Origin: Actinomycetales bacterium JB111
GTDB taxonomy: Bacteria > Actinomycetota > Actinomycetes > Actinomycetales > Actinomycetaceae
DNA: 64,000 nt
Reading direction: 5' to 3'
Assembly (NCBI GenBank): GCA_900163555.1
Contig: FUHX01000012.1
Coordinates: forward strand, 38,758 to 102,757
Made by a program: the position numbers and the translations under genes
Notes under the pieces: model-generated
What the model was told of the DNA's origin: nothing
Database searches by the model: none
What the model saw: only the letters and a program-made list of their open reading frames with translations
Part shown: positions 44,291 through 53,402 of the stretch, one piece after another
How the letters are laid out: each line of letters opens with the position of its first letter
How positions within the stretch are numbered: the stretch's first letter is position 1

Positions 44291-44716
44291 TCAGGCCTGC
44301 TCGACCGGACGGACGATTCGCTCGAGCAGGCCGGCCAGCGTCTCGCGCTCGCGCGGCGACAGGGCGTGCAGGGCGGCGTCCAGCGTGGACTCGGTCGCCT
44401 CTCGGGCCACCGTGTACGCGGCCTCGCCGGCCGGCGTGGTCTCGACCTGCCGGATCCGGCGGTCGTCGGGATGCGGTCGCCGCTCGACCAGGTCGGCGTT
44501 CTCCAGCTGGTCGACCAGGGCGACGATCCGGCTCGGGTCCAGCTGCAGCAGGTGCGCCAGGTCCCGCTGGGACCGCGGGCCGGACTGCAGCAGCTCGAGG
44601 ACGGAGTACCCGCGCGGCGTCATGCCGTGCTCGGACAGGGCGGTGGTCGCCGCGCTGAAGGTGCGCACGTTCGCCAGGGAGATGAGCAGCCCGAGGTTCG
44701 GCCGGGGAGTCGTCAC
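44291..44716 (-). CDS. MarR-family regulator of the CoA-catabolic operon
   Basis: 141 residues, starting at GTG 44716 with AAGGAG 6 bases upstream. The frame is open to ATG 44734, but that start would place the ribosome site inside the gene. The winged helix is RSQRDLAHLLQLDPSRIVALVDQLENADLVERRPHPDDRRIRQVETTPAG. The C-terminal helix (LSPRERETLAGLLERIV) is typical. It is divergent from the SDR-led operon at 44879, 163 bases apart, and probably represses it until an aromatic acid or CoA thioester binds. Confidence 0.9.
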   Translation of the reverse strand: MTTPRPNLGLLISLANVRTFSAATTALSEHGMTPRGYSVLELLQSGPRSQRDLAHLLQLDPSRIVALVDQLENADLVERRPHPDDRRIRQVETTPAGEAAYTVAREATESTLDAALHALSPRERETLAGLLERIVRPVEQA

Positions 44717-44763
44717 GCGCGTGCTCCTTCGCATCGATGCATGAGAGAACGCTAGCCGCAAGA

Positions 44764-44800
44764 ATTGAATCCAGCAATCATTGACACTATCCACTAAATT
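44764..44800. promoter_or_regulatory. Possible MarR operator/promoter between divergent genes
   Basis: An AT-richer stretch in the 163-base gap holds ATTG-AATCCAG-CAAT (44764-44778) and the overlapping palindrome CAAT-C-ATTG (44775-44783), plus TTGACA (44781-44786). These small symmetric elements lie where the regulator at 44291 should act. Confidence 0.4.
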
Positions 44801-44878
44801 GTGCATGCTGGCCCTACGGGCCGGAGGCATGCGCCGCCACGGCCCCACCGTGGGACACCGACGTCTTGGGAGAAACAC

Positions 44879-45832
44879 ATGAGCCTGCACGGCAAGGTCG
44901 CCATCGTCACCGGATCCGGCAGGGGCCTCGGTCTCGCCTACGCCCGGGAGCTCGCCCGACTGGGCGCCGCGGTCGTCGTCAACGACGTCGATACGGAGGT
45001 CGCCAAGGCCGCCGTCGACACGATCACCGCCGACGGCGGACGGGCCACCGCGGTCGTCGCCCCCGTCGGACCTACCGAGACCGCGGACCGGCTCGTCGAG
45101 ACCGCCGTGAGCGAGTTCGGCCGCCTCGACATCCTGGTCACCAACGCCGGCGTCCTGCGCGACACCGTGCTGTGGAAGATGTCCGACGACGACTTCGACA
45201 CGGTCCTGAACGTCCACCTCCGCGGCACCTTCACGTGCGTCCGGGCCGCCGCCACGCACATGCGCGCGGCGGGGGAGGGCGGCCGCATCATCGCGATCGG
45301 CTCGCCCACGGGCCAGCGCGGCAACTTCGGGCAGACGAACTACGCGGCCGCGAAGGCCGGCATCGTCGGCATGGTCCGCACCTGGGCGATGGAGCTGCAG
45401 CGGGCCGGCATCACGGTCAACGCGGTCGTCCCCGTCGCGGCCACCGCGATGACCGAGACGGTGCCGTTCTTCAAGGACTTCGTCGACGCCGCAGCGGCCG
45501 GCGAGCCGCTGCCTCCGTTCGCCCGCAAGGTCCTCGGCTTCGGCACGCCCGAGGACGCGGCCAGCGTGGTCGGCTACCTCGCCTCCGACGCCGCGGCCGA
45601 GGTCACCGGCCAGGCCATCGGCATCGGCGGCGACCGCCTGGCGCTGTGGTCGCACCCGACCGAGCAGGTCGTCGCGATCGCCGAGGACGGCTGGAGCACC
45701 GAGACGATCTCGGCGAGCGCGGAGAGCCTGTTCGGCGGCGCCTGGCAAAGCGTCGGCCAGCCGATGCCGAAGCCCCCGGCGGACCCCGCGGCCAAGCCGG
45801 CCGACGGGGAGGGCGCGAGCCAGAAGCCGTGA
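44879..45832 (+). CDS. SDR dehydrogenase of MFE-2 type (3-hydroxyacyl-CoA dehydrogenase-like)
   Basis: 317 residues. The cofactor motif is TGSGRGLG (11-18). The catalytic residues are Ser142, Tyr155 and Lys159 (GSPTGQRGNFGQTNYAAAK). The opening LHGKVAIVTGSGRGLGLAYARELARLGAAVVVNDVD, GVLRDT and the extended C-terminal part beyond residue 250 resemble the dehydrogenase half of peroxisomal multifunctional enzyme type 2, whose other half is a MaoC-type hydratase. Such a hydratase is encoded in this same operon (48433). The expected reaction is NAD-linked oxidation of a 3-hydroxyacyl-CoA. It is the first gene of the operon, and its stop overlaps the next start. Confidence 0.87.
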   Translation: MSLHGKVAIVTGSGRGLGLAYARELARLGAAVVVNDVDTEVAKAAVDTITADGGRATAVVAPVGPTETADRLVETAVSEFGRLDILVTNAGVLRDTVLWKMSDDDFDTVLNVHLRGTFTCVRAAATHMRAAGEGGRIIAIGSPTGQRGNFGQTNYAAAKAGIVGMVRTWAMELQRAGITVNAVVPVAATAMTETVPFFKDFVDAAAAGEPLPPFARKVLGFGTPEDAASVVGYLASDAAAEVTGQAIGIGGDRLALWSHPTEQVVAIAEDGWSTETISASAESLFGGAWQSVGQPMPKPPADPAAKPADGEGASQKP

Positions 45833-46737
45833 GCGTCCGCTACTCGTGCGCGGTCGACGCCGCCGCCGTGACGGCGATCGACGTCCACGTCCACATCGAG
45901 AAGGACCACTCCGGGCACATGTCCCTCCCGACGGAGGTGCTCGAGGCGGCGGCGACCTACTTCCGCGCGCCGACCGAGCGCGAGGTCGTCGAGCAGACCG
46001 CCGCGCACTACCGGGAGTGGAACATGGCCGCGGTCGTGTTCACGGTGGACGCCACCACCCAGCTCGGGCACGCCCCGAACTCGGTCGACGACCTCGTGGC
46101 CGGCGCGGCGGACAACGCCGACGTCCTCATCCCGTTCGGCTCGGTCGACCCCCGCCGCGCGGACGCCCTCGACGAGCTCCACCGGCAGATCGACCTCGGC
46201 GTGCGGGGCTTCAAGTTCCACCCCACCCTGCAGGGCTTCGACCCGTCGAACGAGGCGTACTTCCCGGTCTTCCGCGCCATCGAGGAGGCGCGGCTCGTCG
46301 CCCTCGTGCACACCGGCCAGACCGGCATCGGCGCCCACATGCCCGGCGGCTTCGGCCTGCGCCTGCGGTACTCGAACCCCATGCTGCTCGACGACGTCGC
46401 GGCCGCCCACCCGGACCTCGCCCTGATCATGGCGCACCCGTCCGTGCCCTGGCAGGACGAGGCGATCTCGGTCGCCACCCACAAGGGCAACGCCTACATC
46501 GACCTGTCCGGCTGGTCCCCGAAGTACTTCCCTGAGCAGCTCGTCCGCCAGGCCGGCCGTCTGCTGCAGGACAAGGTCCTGTTCGGCTCGGACTTCCCCC
46601 TGCTGAGCCCCGACCGCTGGGTCACGGACGCCGCCGCGCTGGACTGGTCGGACCCCGTGCGCGAGAAGATCATGCGCGGCAACGCGGCGCGCCTCCTCGG
46701 GCTGATCGGTGAGGGGGAGGGGGCGGGCGATGCGTGA
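45829..46737 (+). CDS. Amidohydrolase 2-family metal-dependent hydrolase/decarboxylase
   Basis: A 302-residue TIM-barrel protein starting at GTG 45829. The metal motif DVHVHIE follows strand 1. GVRGFKFHPTLQGFDP, VALVHTGQTG, LIMAHPSVPWQDEA, AYIDLSGWSPKYFP and LFGSDFPLLSPDRW follow in the order of PF04909 enzymes. This group includes ACMSD and gamma-resorcylate decarboxylase as well as C-C or amide hydrolases. It overlaps both the preceding SDR and the following ligase, so it is an integral part of the CoA operon. The exact reaction is unknown. Confidence 0.87.
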   Translation: MSVRYSCAVDAAAVTAIDVHVHIEKDHSGHMSLPTEVLEAAATYFRAPTEREVVEQTAAHYREWNMAAVVFTVDATTQLGHAPNSVDDLVAGAADNADVLIPFGSVDPRRADALDELHRQIDLGVRGFKFHPTLQGFDPSNEAYFPVFRAIEEARLVALVHTGQTGIGAHMPGGFGLRLRYSNPMLLDDVAAAHPDLALIMAHPSVPWQDEAISVATHKGNAYIDLSGWSPKYFPEQLVRQAGRLLQDKVLFGSDFPLLSPDRWVTDAAALDWSDPVREKIMRGNAARLLGLIGEGEGAGDA

Positions 46738-48436
46738 CCAGGGGATCGGGTCGCTGCCGCGCCGACGGATCAAGTCGGCAGCGGCGAAGGTGGCCGTCGA
46801 GTATGAGGGCCGGACCTTCACGTACGCGGACGTCGAGGAGCGCTCCCGCCGCCTCGCCAACGCGCTGCGCGAGGCGGGGATCGGCCGGGGCGACCGGGTC
46901 GCCTACGTCGGCTTCAACCACCACACGCTGCTCGAGACGTTCTTCGCGACCGCGCAGCTCGGCGCCATCTGGGTCATCATCAACGCCCGCCTCGCAGCCC
47001 CCGAGGTCGAGTACATCCTCACCGACTCCGGCGCCCGCGCCGTCGTCTTCGGTACCGACCACCACGAGCACGTCCGCGTGATCGGCCACATCGACACGGT
47101 CGAGACCTGGCTGCAGGTGGACGAGGGCCTGCCCGACGACGACGTGCCCGACGACGGCGTGCCCGACACGGACCTGCCCGACGACGGCGCCGGCGCAGCC
47201 GGCGCGCCCCCCGCGCGGGTGAGCGACCTGGTGGAGGTGAGCTCCGGCGTCGTGCGGGGGTACGAGGCGAGCATCGCCGGGGCAGGGACGGACGTCGTCG
47301 ACGAGGAGATCGGTGCGGACGACGCCGCGATGATCATGTACACCTCCGGGACCACGGGCCGGCCTAAGGGGGCCACGCACACGCACGGCTCGCTCATGAC
47401 CCAGTACGTCAACGTGCTCATCGACATGGACGTGCTGTCCACGGACGTCACGCTGTCGATGTCGCCGCTGTTCCACGTGGCCGGGCTCAACATGACGACG
47501 ATGCCGACCTTCCTCAAGGGCGGCACGATCATCATCCAGCCGGGCTTCGACGCCGACCGGGTCCTTGCCACGATCGCGGAGCGCGGCGTGACCTCGATGT
47601 TCGCGGTGCCCGCCATGATGGACCGGCTCGCCTCCCTGCCGCAGTTCGCCGCGACGGACCTCTCCACGCTGACGAACGTGTGCTGCGGCGGGTCGCCCCT
47701 GCCGGACCGGATGCTGCGGACGTGGGCGGACCGCGGCGTCGAGGTGCAGCAGGGCTTCGGGATGACCGAGACCGCGCCCGGGATCTACCTCCTGCGGGCG
47801 GCCGACGCGCTCGCGAAGTCCGGCACCGCAGGCACCGAGCACTTCTTCACCGAGGCGCGGATCGTGGACCCGCTGGGCAACGATGTGCCCGTGGGGGAGA
47901 CCGGCGAGATCATCGCCCAGGGCCGCAACGTCATGCTGGGGTACTGGAACCGTCCGGAGGAGACGGCGCGCGTCATCGTCGACGGCTGGTACCACACCGG
48001 CGACCTCGGGTCCTTCGACGAGGACCGCTTCCTCACCGTGCGCGACCGGCTGAAGGACATGTACATCTCCGGCGGGGAGAACATCTACCCGGCCGAGGTG
48101 GAGAACGCGCTGCTCGAGATCCCCGGGGTGCGGGACGCGGCCGTCATCGGCGTGCCGGACCCGAGGTGGGGCGAGGTCGGGCACGCGTACGTCGTCGTCG
48201 ACGAGGTGGGTGACGAGGCCGGGGACGGGGCTGCGGCGGGTGTCGCGGCGCCTGGAGCTGCCGCGCAGGGGGCCGCGGAGCCCCCCACGCCGGAGTCCAT
48301 GACCGAGGAGCTCGGCCGGAAGCTCGCGCGGTACAAGGTGCCGAAGCACATCGCGGTCGTGGACTCGCTGCCGCGCAACGCGACCGGAAAGCTCCAGAAG
48401 CACATCATCAAGCAGACCCATGAGGAGACCAGATGA
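46730..48436 (+). CDS. AMP-forming acyl-CoA synthetase/ligase
   Basis: 568 residues. ATP-binding P-loop YTSGTTGRPKG (about 204-214), then GFGMTETAPGIY, GWYHTGDLG and the final lysine motif LPRNATGKLQKH are all present. It should activate a carboxylic acid with ATP and CoA. ATG 46730 lies 8 bases inside the amidohydrolase end and follows GAGGGGGAGG. Odd points are an Asp/Pro-rich near-repeat at residues 134-153 (PDDDVPDDGVPDTDLPDDG) and an Ala/Gly-rich linker before the C-terminal domain, both absent from typical family members and likely surface loops. Confidence 0.92.
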   Translation: MRDQGIGSLPRRRIKSAAAKVAVEYEGRTFTYADVEERSRRLANALREAGIGRGDRVAYVGFNHHTLLETFFATAQLGAIWVIINARLAAPEVEYILTDSGARAVVFGTDHHEHVRVIGHIDTVETWLQVDEGLPDDDVPDDGVPDTDLPDDGAGAAGAPPARVSDLVEVSSGVVRGYEASIAGAGTDVVDEEIGADDAAMIMYTSGTTGRPKGATHTHGSLMTQYVNVLIDMDVLSTDVTLSMSPLFHVAGLNMTTMPTFLKGGTIIIQPGFDADRVLATIAERGVTSMFAVPAMMDRLASLPQFAATDLSTLTNVCCGGSPLPDRMLRTWADRGVEVQQGFGMTETAPGIYLLRAADALAKSGTAGTEHFFTEARIVDPLGNDVPVGETGEIIAQGRNVMLGYWNRPEETARVIVDGWYHTGDLGSFDEDRFLTVRDRLKDMYISGGENIYPAEVENALLEIPGVRDAAVIGVPDPRWGEVGHAYVVVDEVGDEAGDGAAAGVAAPGAAAQGAAEPPTPESMTEELGRKLARYKVPKHIAVVDSLPRNATGKLQKHIIKQTHEETR

Positions 48437-48891
48437 CCACCACCGTCTCGTTCGAGGACGCCAAGGGCCTCGCCGGCACCGACCTCGGGGCGTCCTCGTG
48501 GCGCGAGGTCACCCAGGAGCAGGTCAACCTGTTCGCCGACGCGACCGACGACCACCAGTGGATCCACACCGACCCCGAGCGCGCCGCGAAGGAGAGCCCG
48601 TTCGGCGGCCCGATCGCCCACGGCTACCTCACCCTCTCGCTCGTCATCCCGATGTGGGACGAGCTGCTCGACGTCACCGGCGTCGGGATGAAGGTGAACT
48701 ACGGGCTGAACAAGGTGCGCTTCCCCGCGCCCGTGCCGGTCGGCTCGCGGATCCGCATGACGGGCACGGTCGCGGAGGTGACCGAGGTGGGCGGCAACGG
48801 CCTGCAGGTCACGGTCGACGGCGCCATCGAGGTCGACGGCGGCACCAAGCCCGCCGTCGTGTTCACCGGCCTGTACCGGTTCTACAAGTAG
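48433..48891 (+). CDS. MaoC-like (R)-enoyl-CoA hydratase
   Basis: A 152-residue single hot-dog domain protein. The catalytic Asp/His pair is Asp40 and His45 in FADATDDHQWIHTDPERA, and PFGGPIAHGYLTLSLV is the other family signature. It should hydrate a trans-2-enoyl-CoA to the (R)-3-hydroxyacyl-CoA, which the SDR of the operon could then oxidise. Its ATG overlaps the ligase stop (ATGA). As a stand-alone protein it corresponds to the hydratase part of MFE-2. Confidence 0.92.
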   Translation: MTTTVSFEDAKGLAGTDLGASSWREVTQEQVNLFADATDDHQWIHTDPERAAKESPFGGPIAHGYLTLSLVIPMWDELLDVTGVGMKVNYGLNKVRFPAPVPVGSRIRMTGTVAEVTEVGGNGLQVTVDGAIEVDGGTKPAVVFTGLYRFYK

Positions 48892-48936
48892 GGGTTGGGC
48901 GCGGTGGGGCGCGGTGCGAGCGACGAGGAGGATCTC

Positions 48937-50295
48937 GTGACGAACGACGTCGGGGGTGGCGAGGCGCGCGGTGAGGCGCAGGGTGGTGTGGTGCCGGACG
49001 GCAGTGCGCCGGACGGCGCCCTGTACCCGGACAGCGACCTGTACCAGTTCGCCGACCTCATGACCGAGGCCGAGCGCGCCGAGATCCTGCGCCTACGAAC
49101 GGTGCTGCAGACGCACCTGCCGCCCGAGTTCCTCGCCGAGGGCTGGGAGCGCGGCGAGTGCCCGGTCGACGCGCTCGAGCCGCTCGCCCAGGGCGACTTC
49201 ATGGAGCCGGCCGCGCTCGGCGAGTCCGGCGCGAGCTGGCTCTTCCAGGGCTTCCGGTCCTTCGAGCTCGCCCGGCACGACGCCTCGGTCGCCACCTGGT
49301 ACAACGGCCAGGCGTCGCTGTTCCGGTCGAACGTGGAGGTCGGGGGCTCGCCGGAGCAGGTCGCCGAGTGGGGGCCGCGCGTCGTCGACTTCTCGCTGCG
49401 TGGAGTCTTCGCGCTCACCGAGCCCGACCACGGCTCCGACATCGCCGGGGGGCTCGCCACCGTCGCCCGCCGCGAGGGCGAGACGTGGGTGATCGACGGG
49501 GCCAAGCGCTGGATCGGCTCGGCCGCCTACGCGGATCGCATCTGCGTCATCGCCCGTGACGTCACCGGGATCGACCACGTCACCGGGTCCGACGACGGCG
49601 GAGGGACGGCAGGCGGGGCCGCCGCCCGCGGGCGGGCGGGCGACGGGGATGCGGCGAGTCGGCCGACGGGCCGCCCGACGGTCCGGGCGTTTCTCGTCCC
49701 GCGGACCGCCGAGGGTGTCACCGTGGAGAAGATCCCGCACAAGGCCGCGCTGCGCATGGTCAACAACGGGCACATCACGCTGGAGTCCGTCGTCGTGTCG
49801 GAGGCGGACCGCCTGCACGGGGTGGACACGTTCGCCGACGTCGCCGCGATGCTCCGGCAGATGCGCGCCACCGTCGCCTGGCAGGCCGCCGGGCTGCAGG
49901 CCGGGGCCTTCGAGGCCGCCCGGAAGTACGTGCTCTCCCGGCAGCAGTTCGGCCGGCCGCTGGGCGGGTTCCAGCTGGTGCAGGAGAAACTCTCGCGCAT
50001 GCTCGGCAACGTCGCCTCGACCCTCGGGCTGTGCGTGCGGCTCGCCCAGCGGCAGGACGCGGGAGTCTTCGAGGAGGCCGAGTCGGCGCTCGCCAAGCGC
50101 GAGGCGTGCCGCCACATGCGGGAGACGGTGGCGCTCGCCCGCGAGGTGTGCGGGGGCAACGGCATCACGCTCGAGACCGACGTCGCGCGGTTCCACGCCG
50201 ACGCCGAGGCCCTCTATACCTATGAGGGCACCGACGACATCAACGCCCTCGTCGTCGGCCGGGCGATCACCGGGCTCAGCGCCTTCGCCAGGTAG
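48937..50295 (+). CDS. Acyl-CoA dehydrogenase, glutaryl-CoA dehydrogenase-like
   Basis: 452 residues, starting at GTG 48937 with GAGGAGGA upstream. ACAD landmarks are FALTEPDHGSDIAGGLATVARREGETWVIDGAKRWIGSAAYADR (FAD-binding strands) and QFGRPLGGFQLVQEKLSRMLGNV. The C-terminal YEGTDDINALVVGRAITG carries the Glu position and sequence typical of glutaryl-CoA dehydrogenases rather than fatty-acyl enzymes. A Gly/Ala-rich insertion (GGGTAGGAAARGRAGDGDAAS) follows the VTGIDHVTG segment. It should make the enoyl-CoA used by the MaoC hydratase. It is the last gene of the operon, and no thiolase is present. Confidence 0.92.
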   Translation: MTNDVGGGEARGEAQGGVVPDGSAPDGALYPDSDLYQFADLMTEAERAEILRLRTVLQTHLPPEFLAEGWERGECPVDALEPLAQGDFMEPAALGESGASWLFQGFRSFELARHDASVATWYNGQASLFRSNVEVGGSPEQVAEWGPRVVDFSLRGVFALTEPDHGSDIAGGLATVARREGETWVIDGAKRWIGSAAYADRICVIARDVTGIDHVTGSDDGGGTAGGAAARGRAGDGDAASRPTGRPTVRAFLVPRTAEGVTVEKIPHKAALRMVNNGHITLESVVVSEADRLHGVDTFADVAAMLRQMRATVAWQAAGLQAGAFEAARKYVLSRQQFGRPLGGFQLVQEKLSRMLGNVASTLGLCVRLAQRQDAGVFEEAESALAKREACRHMRETVALAREVCGGNGITLETDVARFHADAEALYTYEGTDDINALVVGRAITGLSAFAR

Positions 50296-50358
50296 GGCCG
50301 GGCCCTACCTGGGTGAGCCGTGGGGGTGGCAGCTGTCCGTCGCCGCAGCAGTCCGGGC

Positions 50359-51336
50359 TCAGGGCACGACGATGATGTCTGCGGCCGGGAAGGACTCCGG
50401 GATGATGCTCTCGCCTGCAAGAAGGTCGATCTGGAACTGGATCTCGTCCTCAGTGAGGGATTCCGGGAAGGCCGGCAGGACGAGGGCTGCCTGGACCTCG
50501 GGCGTGATGTCCATGTAGGTCGACAGCACCTCGCGCACCGCGTCAGGGTCCTCTTGGCTGAGGGACGCGGCGTCGGAGATGGCGGCCGCGAATGCCTCCA
50601 CGATCTGCGGGTTCTCCTCCGCGAAGGTGCGGGATGTGAAGAACACGGAGATGTTCTGGGCCGGCGAGATGACTGCGTGCGGCGAGCCCAGGTACCGCAG
50701 CCCGGCGTCCTCCGCGAGAGTGACGAAGGGCTCGGCCATGTATCCCGCCTCGACGTCGCCGTTCGTAATTGCCCCGATCTGGTCCGGGAACGGGACCTCG
50801 GCGAACTCGATCGTGTCGGGATCCGCGCCCTCCTCAGTGACCGCCGCGCGGATCGACGTGTCCTGGATCGAGTTCAGCGTGTTCACCGCCACCTGCCGTC
50901 CGGCAAGGTCGGCGATCGACTCGATGTCGCTGTCTGCGGCGACGACGACGCCCGCAGTGTCGCGGTCGGGGTTGCCGTTCGACGCCGAGGCGTCGGCGAT
51001 GATCGGAAGGTCGAGACCGTTCGTGTACGCGGTGATCAGCGCGGGCGAGTTGGAGAATCCGAAGTCGGACTCCCCGCTGGTCACCGCGGGGATCGTCACC
51101 GCACCGCCCTGCAGGGTCTCCTCGAAGGAGACGTCGAGACCGTGGTCCTCGAAGTACCCCTCCTCGAGGGCGACGTAGAACAGCGCGCTGTCGACGATCG
51201 GCATGACGTGGGTAGAGACAGGCGTGAGCCCGCCGTCCGAAACGGGCGACGACTCGTCGTCACCGCCGCCGCACCCGGCGAGGACGAGTGCTGCGGCAGA
51301 GGCGACGAGCAGGCCGCGGATCCTGGTGTTATTCAC
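50359..51336 (-). CDS. NMT1/SsuA-type ABC substrate-binding lipoprotein (second orphan)
   Basis: 325 residues, starting at GTG 51336 with GGAG 7 bases upstream. The lipobox LAGC gives Cys22. The mature part starts STHVMPIVDSALFYVALEEGYFEDHGLDVSFEETLQGGAVTIPAVTSGESDFGFSN. It shares FEDHGLDV, a GR-x-x-AVNTLN block, VEAGYMAEPFVTL and overall order with the protein at 43162-44145, so the two are paralogues. It is the last gene of the meta-cleavage operon. No permease or ATPase is near. The ligand is probably the aromatic substrate of that pathway (inference). Confidence 0.9.
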   Translation of the reverse strand: MNNTRIRGLLVASAAALVLAGCGGGDDESSPVSDGGLTPVSTHVMPIVDSALFYVALEEGYFEDHGLDVSFEETLQGGAVTIPAVTSGESDFGFSNSPALITAYTNGLDLPIIADASASNGNPDRDTAGVVVAADSDIESIADLAGRQVAVNTLNSIQDTSIRAAVTEEGADPDTIEFAEVPFPDQIGAITNGDVEAGYMAEPFVTLAEDAGLRYLGSPHAVISPAQNISVFFTSRTFAEENPQIVEAFAAAISDAASLSQEDPDAVREVLSTYMDITPEVQAALVLPAFPESLTEDEIQFQIDLLAGESIIPESFPAADIIVVP

Positions 51337-51367
51337 AAGTATCTCCAAGCTTCTTCAGGGAAGGAGG

Positions 51368-51385
51368 GGACGCGCCGTCGCGTCC
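51368..51385. terminator. Hairpin between aldolase and binding-protein genes
   Basis: GGACGCG-CCGT-CGCGTCC, a perfect 7-bp stem with a 4-base loop in the 102-base gap. It may adjust expression of the last gene relative to the enzymes. Confidence 0.5.
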
Positions 51386-51438
51386 GTGGGGGTTGTTGGT
51401 GCGGGCCCGAGCCGATGGGGTGGCACGGCCCGGTCGGG

Positions 51439-52458
51439 TCAGGGGCGGGCGTCCGACTTCGTGAGCCCGAGTGCGACGTCGGCGATCATGTCCTCCTGGC
51501 CCCCGACGAGCCGCCGTCGGCCGACCTCCATGAGGATGGAACGCGCGTCCACGCCGTAGGTCTCGGCCGCCCGCTCGGCGTGACGGAGAAAGCTGGAGTA
51601 GACGCCCGCGTAGCCGAGCGTCAGGGTCTCGCGATCCACCTGGACGGGCCGGTCCTGAAGCGGCCGGACGAGGTCGTCGGCCGCGTCCTCGAGGGCGAAC
51701 ACGTCTGCCCCGAGCTCCCAACCGTGGCGCCGTGCGACGGCGACGAACGGCTCGATGGGCGTGTTCCCGGCGCCGGCCCCGTGGCCGGCGAGCGAGGCAT
51801 CCACCCGGTACGCTCCCTCCTCGACCGCCGCCACGGAGTTCGCGACGGCGAGCGAGAGGTTCTGGTGTGCGTGGATCCCGATCTGGGTGTCGGGGGAGAG
51901 AACCTCCCGGTAGGCACGGATGCGCGCCCGGACGTCGTCCATGGTCATCGCGCCGGCGGAGTCCGTCACGTACACGCAGTGCGCTCCGTAGGACTCCATG
52001 AGCTTCGCCTGCTGCGCAAGGGATGCCGGGTCGTTGAGGTGCGCCATCATCAGGAAGCCCGAGACGTCCATGCCCCAGCTCCGGGCCGTATCGATGTGCT
52101 GGCGAGAGACGTCGGCCTCGGTGCAGTGGGTGGCGACCCTGACGGACCTGACCCCCATGTCCCGCGCGAGACGAAGGTCGTCGATCGTGCCGATCCCGGG
52201 CAGCAGCAACGTCGTGAGCGTCGCCCGCTCGACGACGGCGGCGACGGCCTCGATCCACTCCCGGTTGGAGTGGGACCCGGGGCCGTACGTCAGCGAGCCG
52301 CCGGCGAGTCCGTCCCCGTGTGCGACCTCGATGGCGTCGACACCCGCGTCATCGAGCGCCTTCGCGATCCGCGCGGCCGCGGCGGGGTCGAGGCGGTGGC
52401 GCAGCGCGTGCATACCGTCCCGCAGCGTGACGTCCTGGAGGTAGATGGACGTGGTCAT
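51439..52458 (-). CDS. mhpE: 4-hydroxy-2-oxovalerate aldolase
   Basis: A 339-residue class II aldolase that splits 4-hydroxy-2-oxovalerate into pyruvate and acetaldehyde. The DRE-TIM motif is [12 protein letters not shown], with Arg13, Asp14 and His17 at the active site. The metal histidines are His196 and His198 ([15 protein letters not shown]). [20 protein letters not shown] is also characteristic. Its ATG overlaps the stop of the acetaldehyde dehydrogenase gene, matching the known physical complex in which acetaldehyde is channelled between the two enzymes (DmpG-DmpF/MhpE-MhpF). Confidence 0.96.
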   Translation of the reverse strand: MTTSIYLQDVTLRDGMHALRHRLDPAAAARIAKALDDAGVDAIEVAHGDGLAGGSLTYGPGSHSNREWIEAVAAVVERATLTTLLLPGIGTIDDLRLARDMGVRSVRVATHCTEADVSRQHIDTARSWGMDVSGFLMMAHLNDPASLAQQAKLMESYGAHCVYVTDSAGAMTMDDVRARIRAYREVLSPDTQIGIHAHQNLSLAVANSVAAVEEGAYRVDASLAGHGAGAGNTPIEPFVAVARRHGWELGADVFALEDAADDLVRPLQDRPVQVDRETLTLGYAGVYSSFLRHAERAAETYGVDARSILMEVGRRRLVGGQEDMIADVALGLTKSDARP

Positions 52459-53402
52459 GAACGAGCCGCCTTTCGTGCGCCGACGAGGTGTTCCGCGGTC
52501 CGCAGCGCTGCGGACGTCATGATGTCGAGGTTGCCCGCGTAGGACGGGAGGTACATGGCCGCTCCCTCGACCTCGAGAAACACGCTGACCCGGGTGTAGC
52601 CCGTGCGCCGACGTGGCTCGGGAACGAGAAGGTCGATGTCGCTGCTCTCGTCTGCGAACTGCACGTCCTGCTTCAGCCGGTAGCCGGGGACGAACTCGGC
52701 GACGGCGGCGACCTGCCGCTCGATCGCCGCGACCACGTCCGCCTGCCGGTCACGGTCGAGCTGGTCGGTGACGACCTGGACGGTGTCGCGCATGATCATC
52801 GGTGGCTCTGCCGGGTTGAGGATGATGATGGCCTTTCCTCGGGCGGCGCCGCCGACGACCTCGATCGCCTTCGACGTCGTCTCGGTGAACTCGTCGATGT
52901 TCGCTCGCGTGCCGGGACCGGCGGAGAGTGACGCGATCGACGCGACGATCTCGGCGTAGTGGACAGGCAGCACGGAGCCCACCGCGGCGACGATCGGAAT
53001 CGTCGCCTGTCCTCCGCACGTCACCATGTTGACGTTGGACGTTCCCTCATGCTCCCCGATGTTGACCGAGGGAACCACGAACGGACCGATCGCTGCGGGG
53101 GTGAGGTCGACGACGAGCTTCCCGTGCGGTCGCAGCCGGGCCTCGTTGGCGTGGTGCGCGCCGGCGCTGGTCGCGTCGAAGACCACCTCGATCTCGGGGA
53201 AGTCGTCCATCGCGACGAGACCGTCCACTCCCTTGTCGGTGGTCGCCACCCCGAGGCGTGCTGCCCGGGCGAGCCCGTCGGAGGCAGGATCGATACCGAC
53301 GAGGGTGGCCATCTCGAGGGTGTCCGAGAGCCGCATGATCTTCATCATGAGGTCGGTCCCGATGTTGCCCGATCCGATGACCGCCGCCTTCGCCCGCGTC
53401 AT
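52455..53402 (-). CDS. mhpF: Acetaldehyde dehydrogenase (acylating)
   Basis: A 315-residue enzyme converting acetaldehyde to acetyl-CoA with NAD+ and CoA. The NAD-binding motif is [12 protein letters not shown] (8-19). The catalytic Cys is Cys129 ([13 protein letters not shown]). [32 protein letters not shown] and the long C-terminal dimerisation segment match the DmpF/MhpF family. Its start overlaps the hydratase gene and its end overlaps the aldolase gene, so all three are translationally coupled. Confidence 0.96.
   Translation of the reverse strand: MTRAKAAVIGSGNIGTDLMMKIMRLSDTLEMATLVGIDPASDGLARAARLGVATTDKGVDGLVAMDDFPEIEVVFDATSAGAHHANEARLRPHGKLVVDLTPAAIGPFVVPSVNIGEHEGTSNVNMVTCGGQATIPIVAAVGSVLPVHYAEIVASIASLSAGPGTRANIDEFTETTSKAIEVVGGAARGKAIIILNPAEPPMIMRDTVQVVTDQLDRDRQADVVAAIERQVAAVAEFVPGYRLKQDVQFADESSDIDLLVPEPRRRTGYTRVSVFLEVEGAAMYLPSYAGNLDIMTSAALRTAEHLVGARKAARS

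Noticed and set aside
43162..51336. A complete ABC importer for aromatic acids
   Set aside because: Only the binding proteins are encoded; no permease or ATPase of this class is found in the window.
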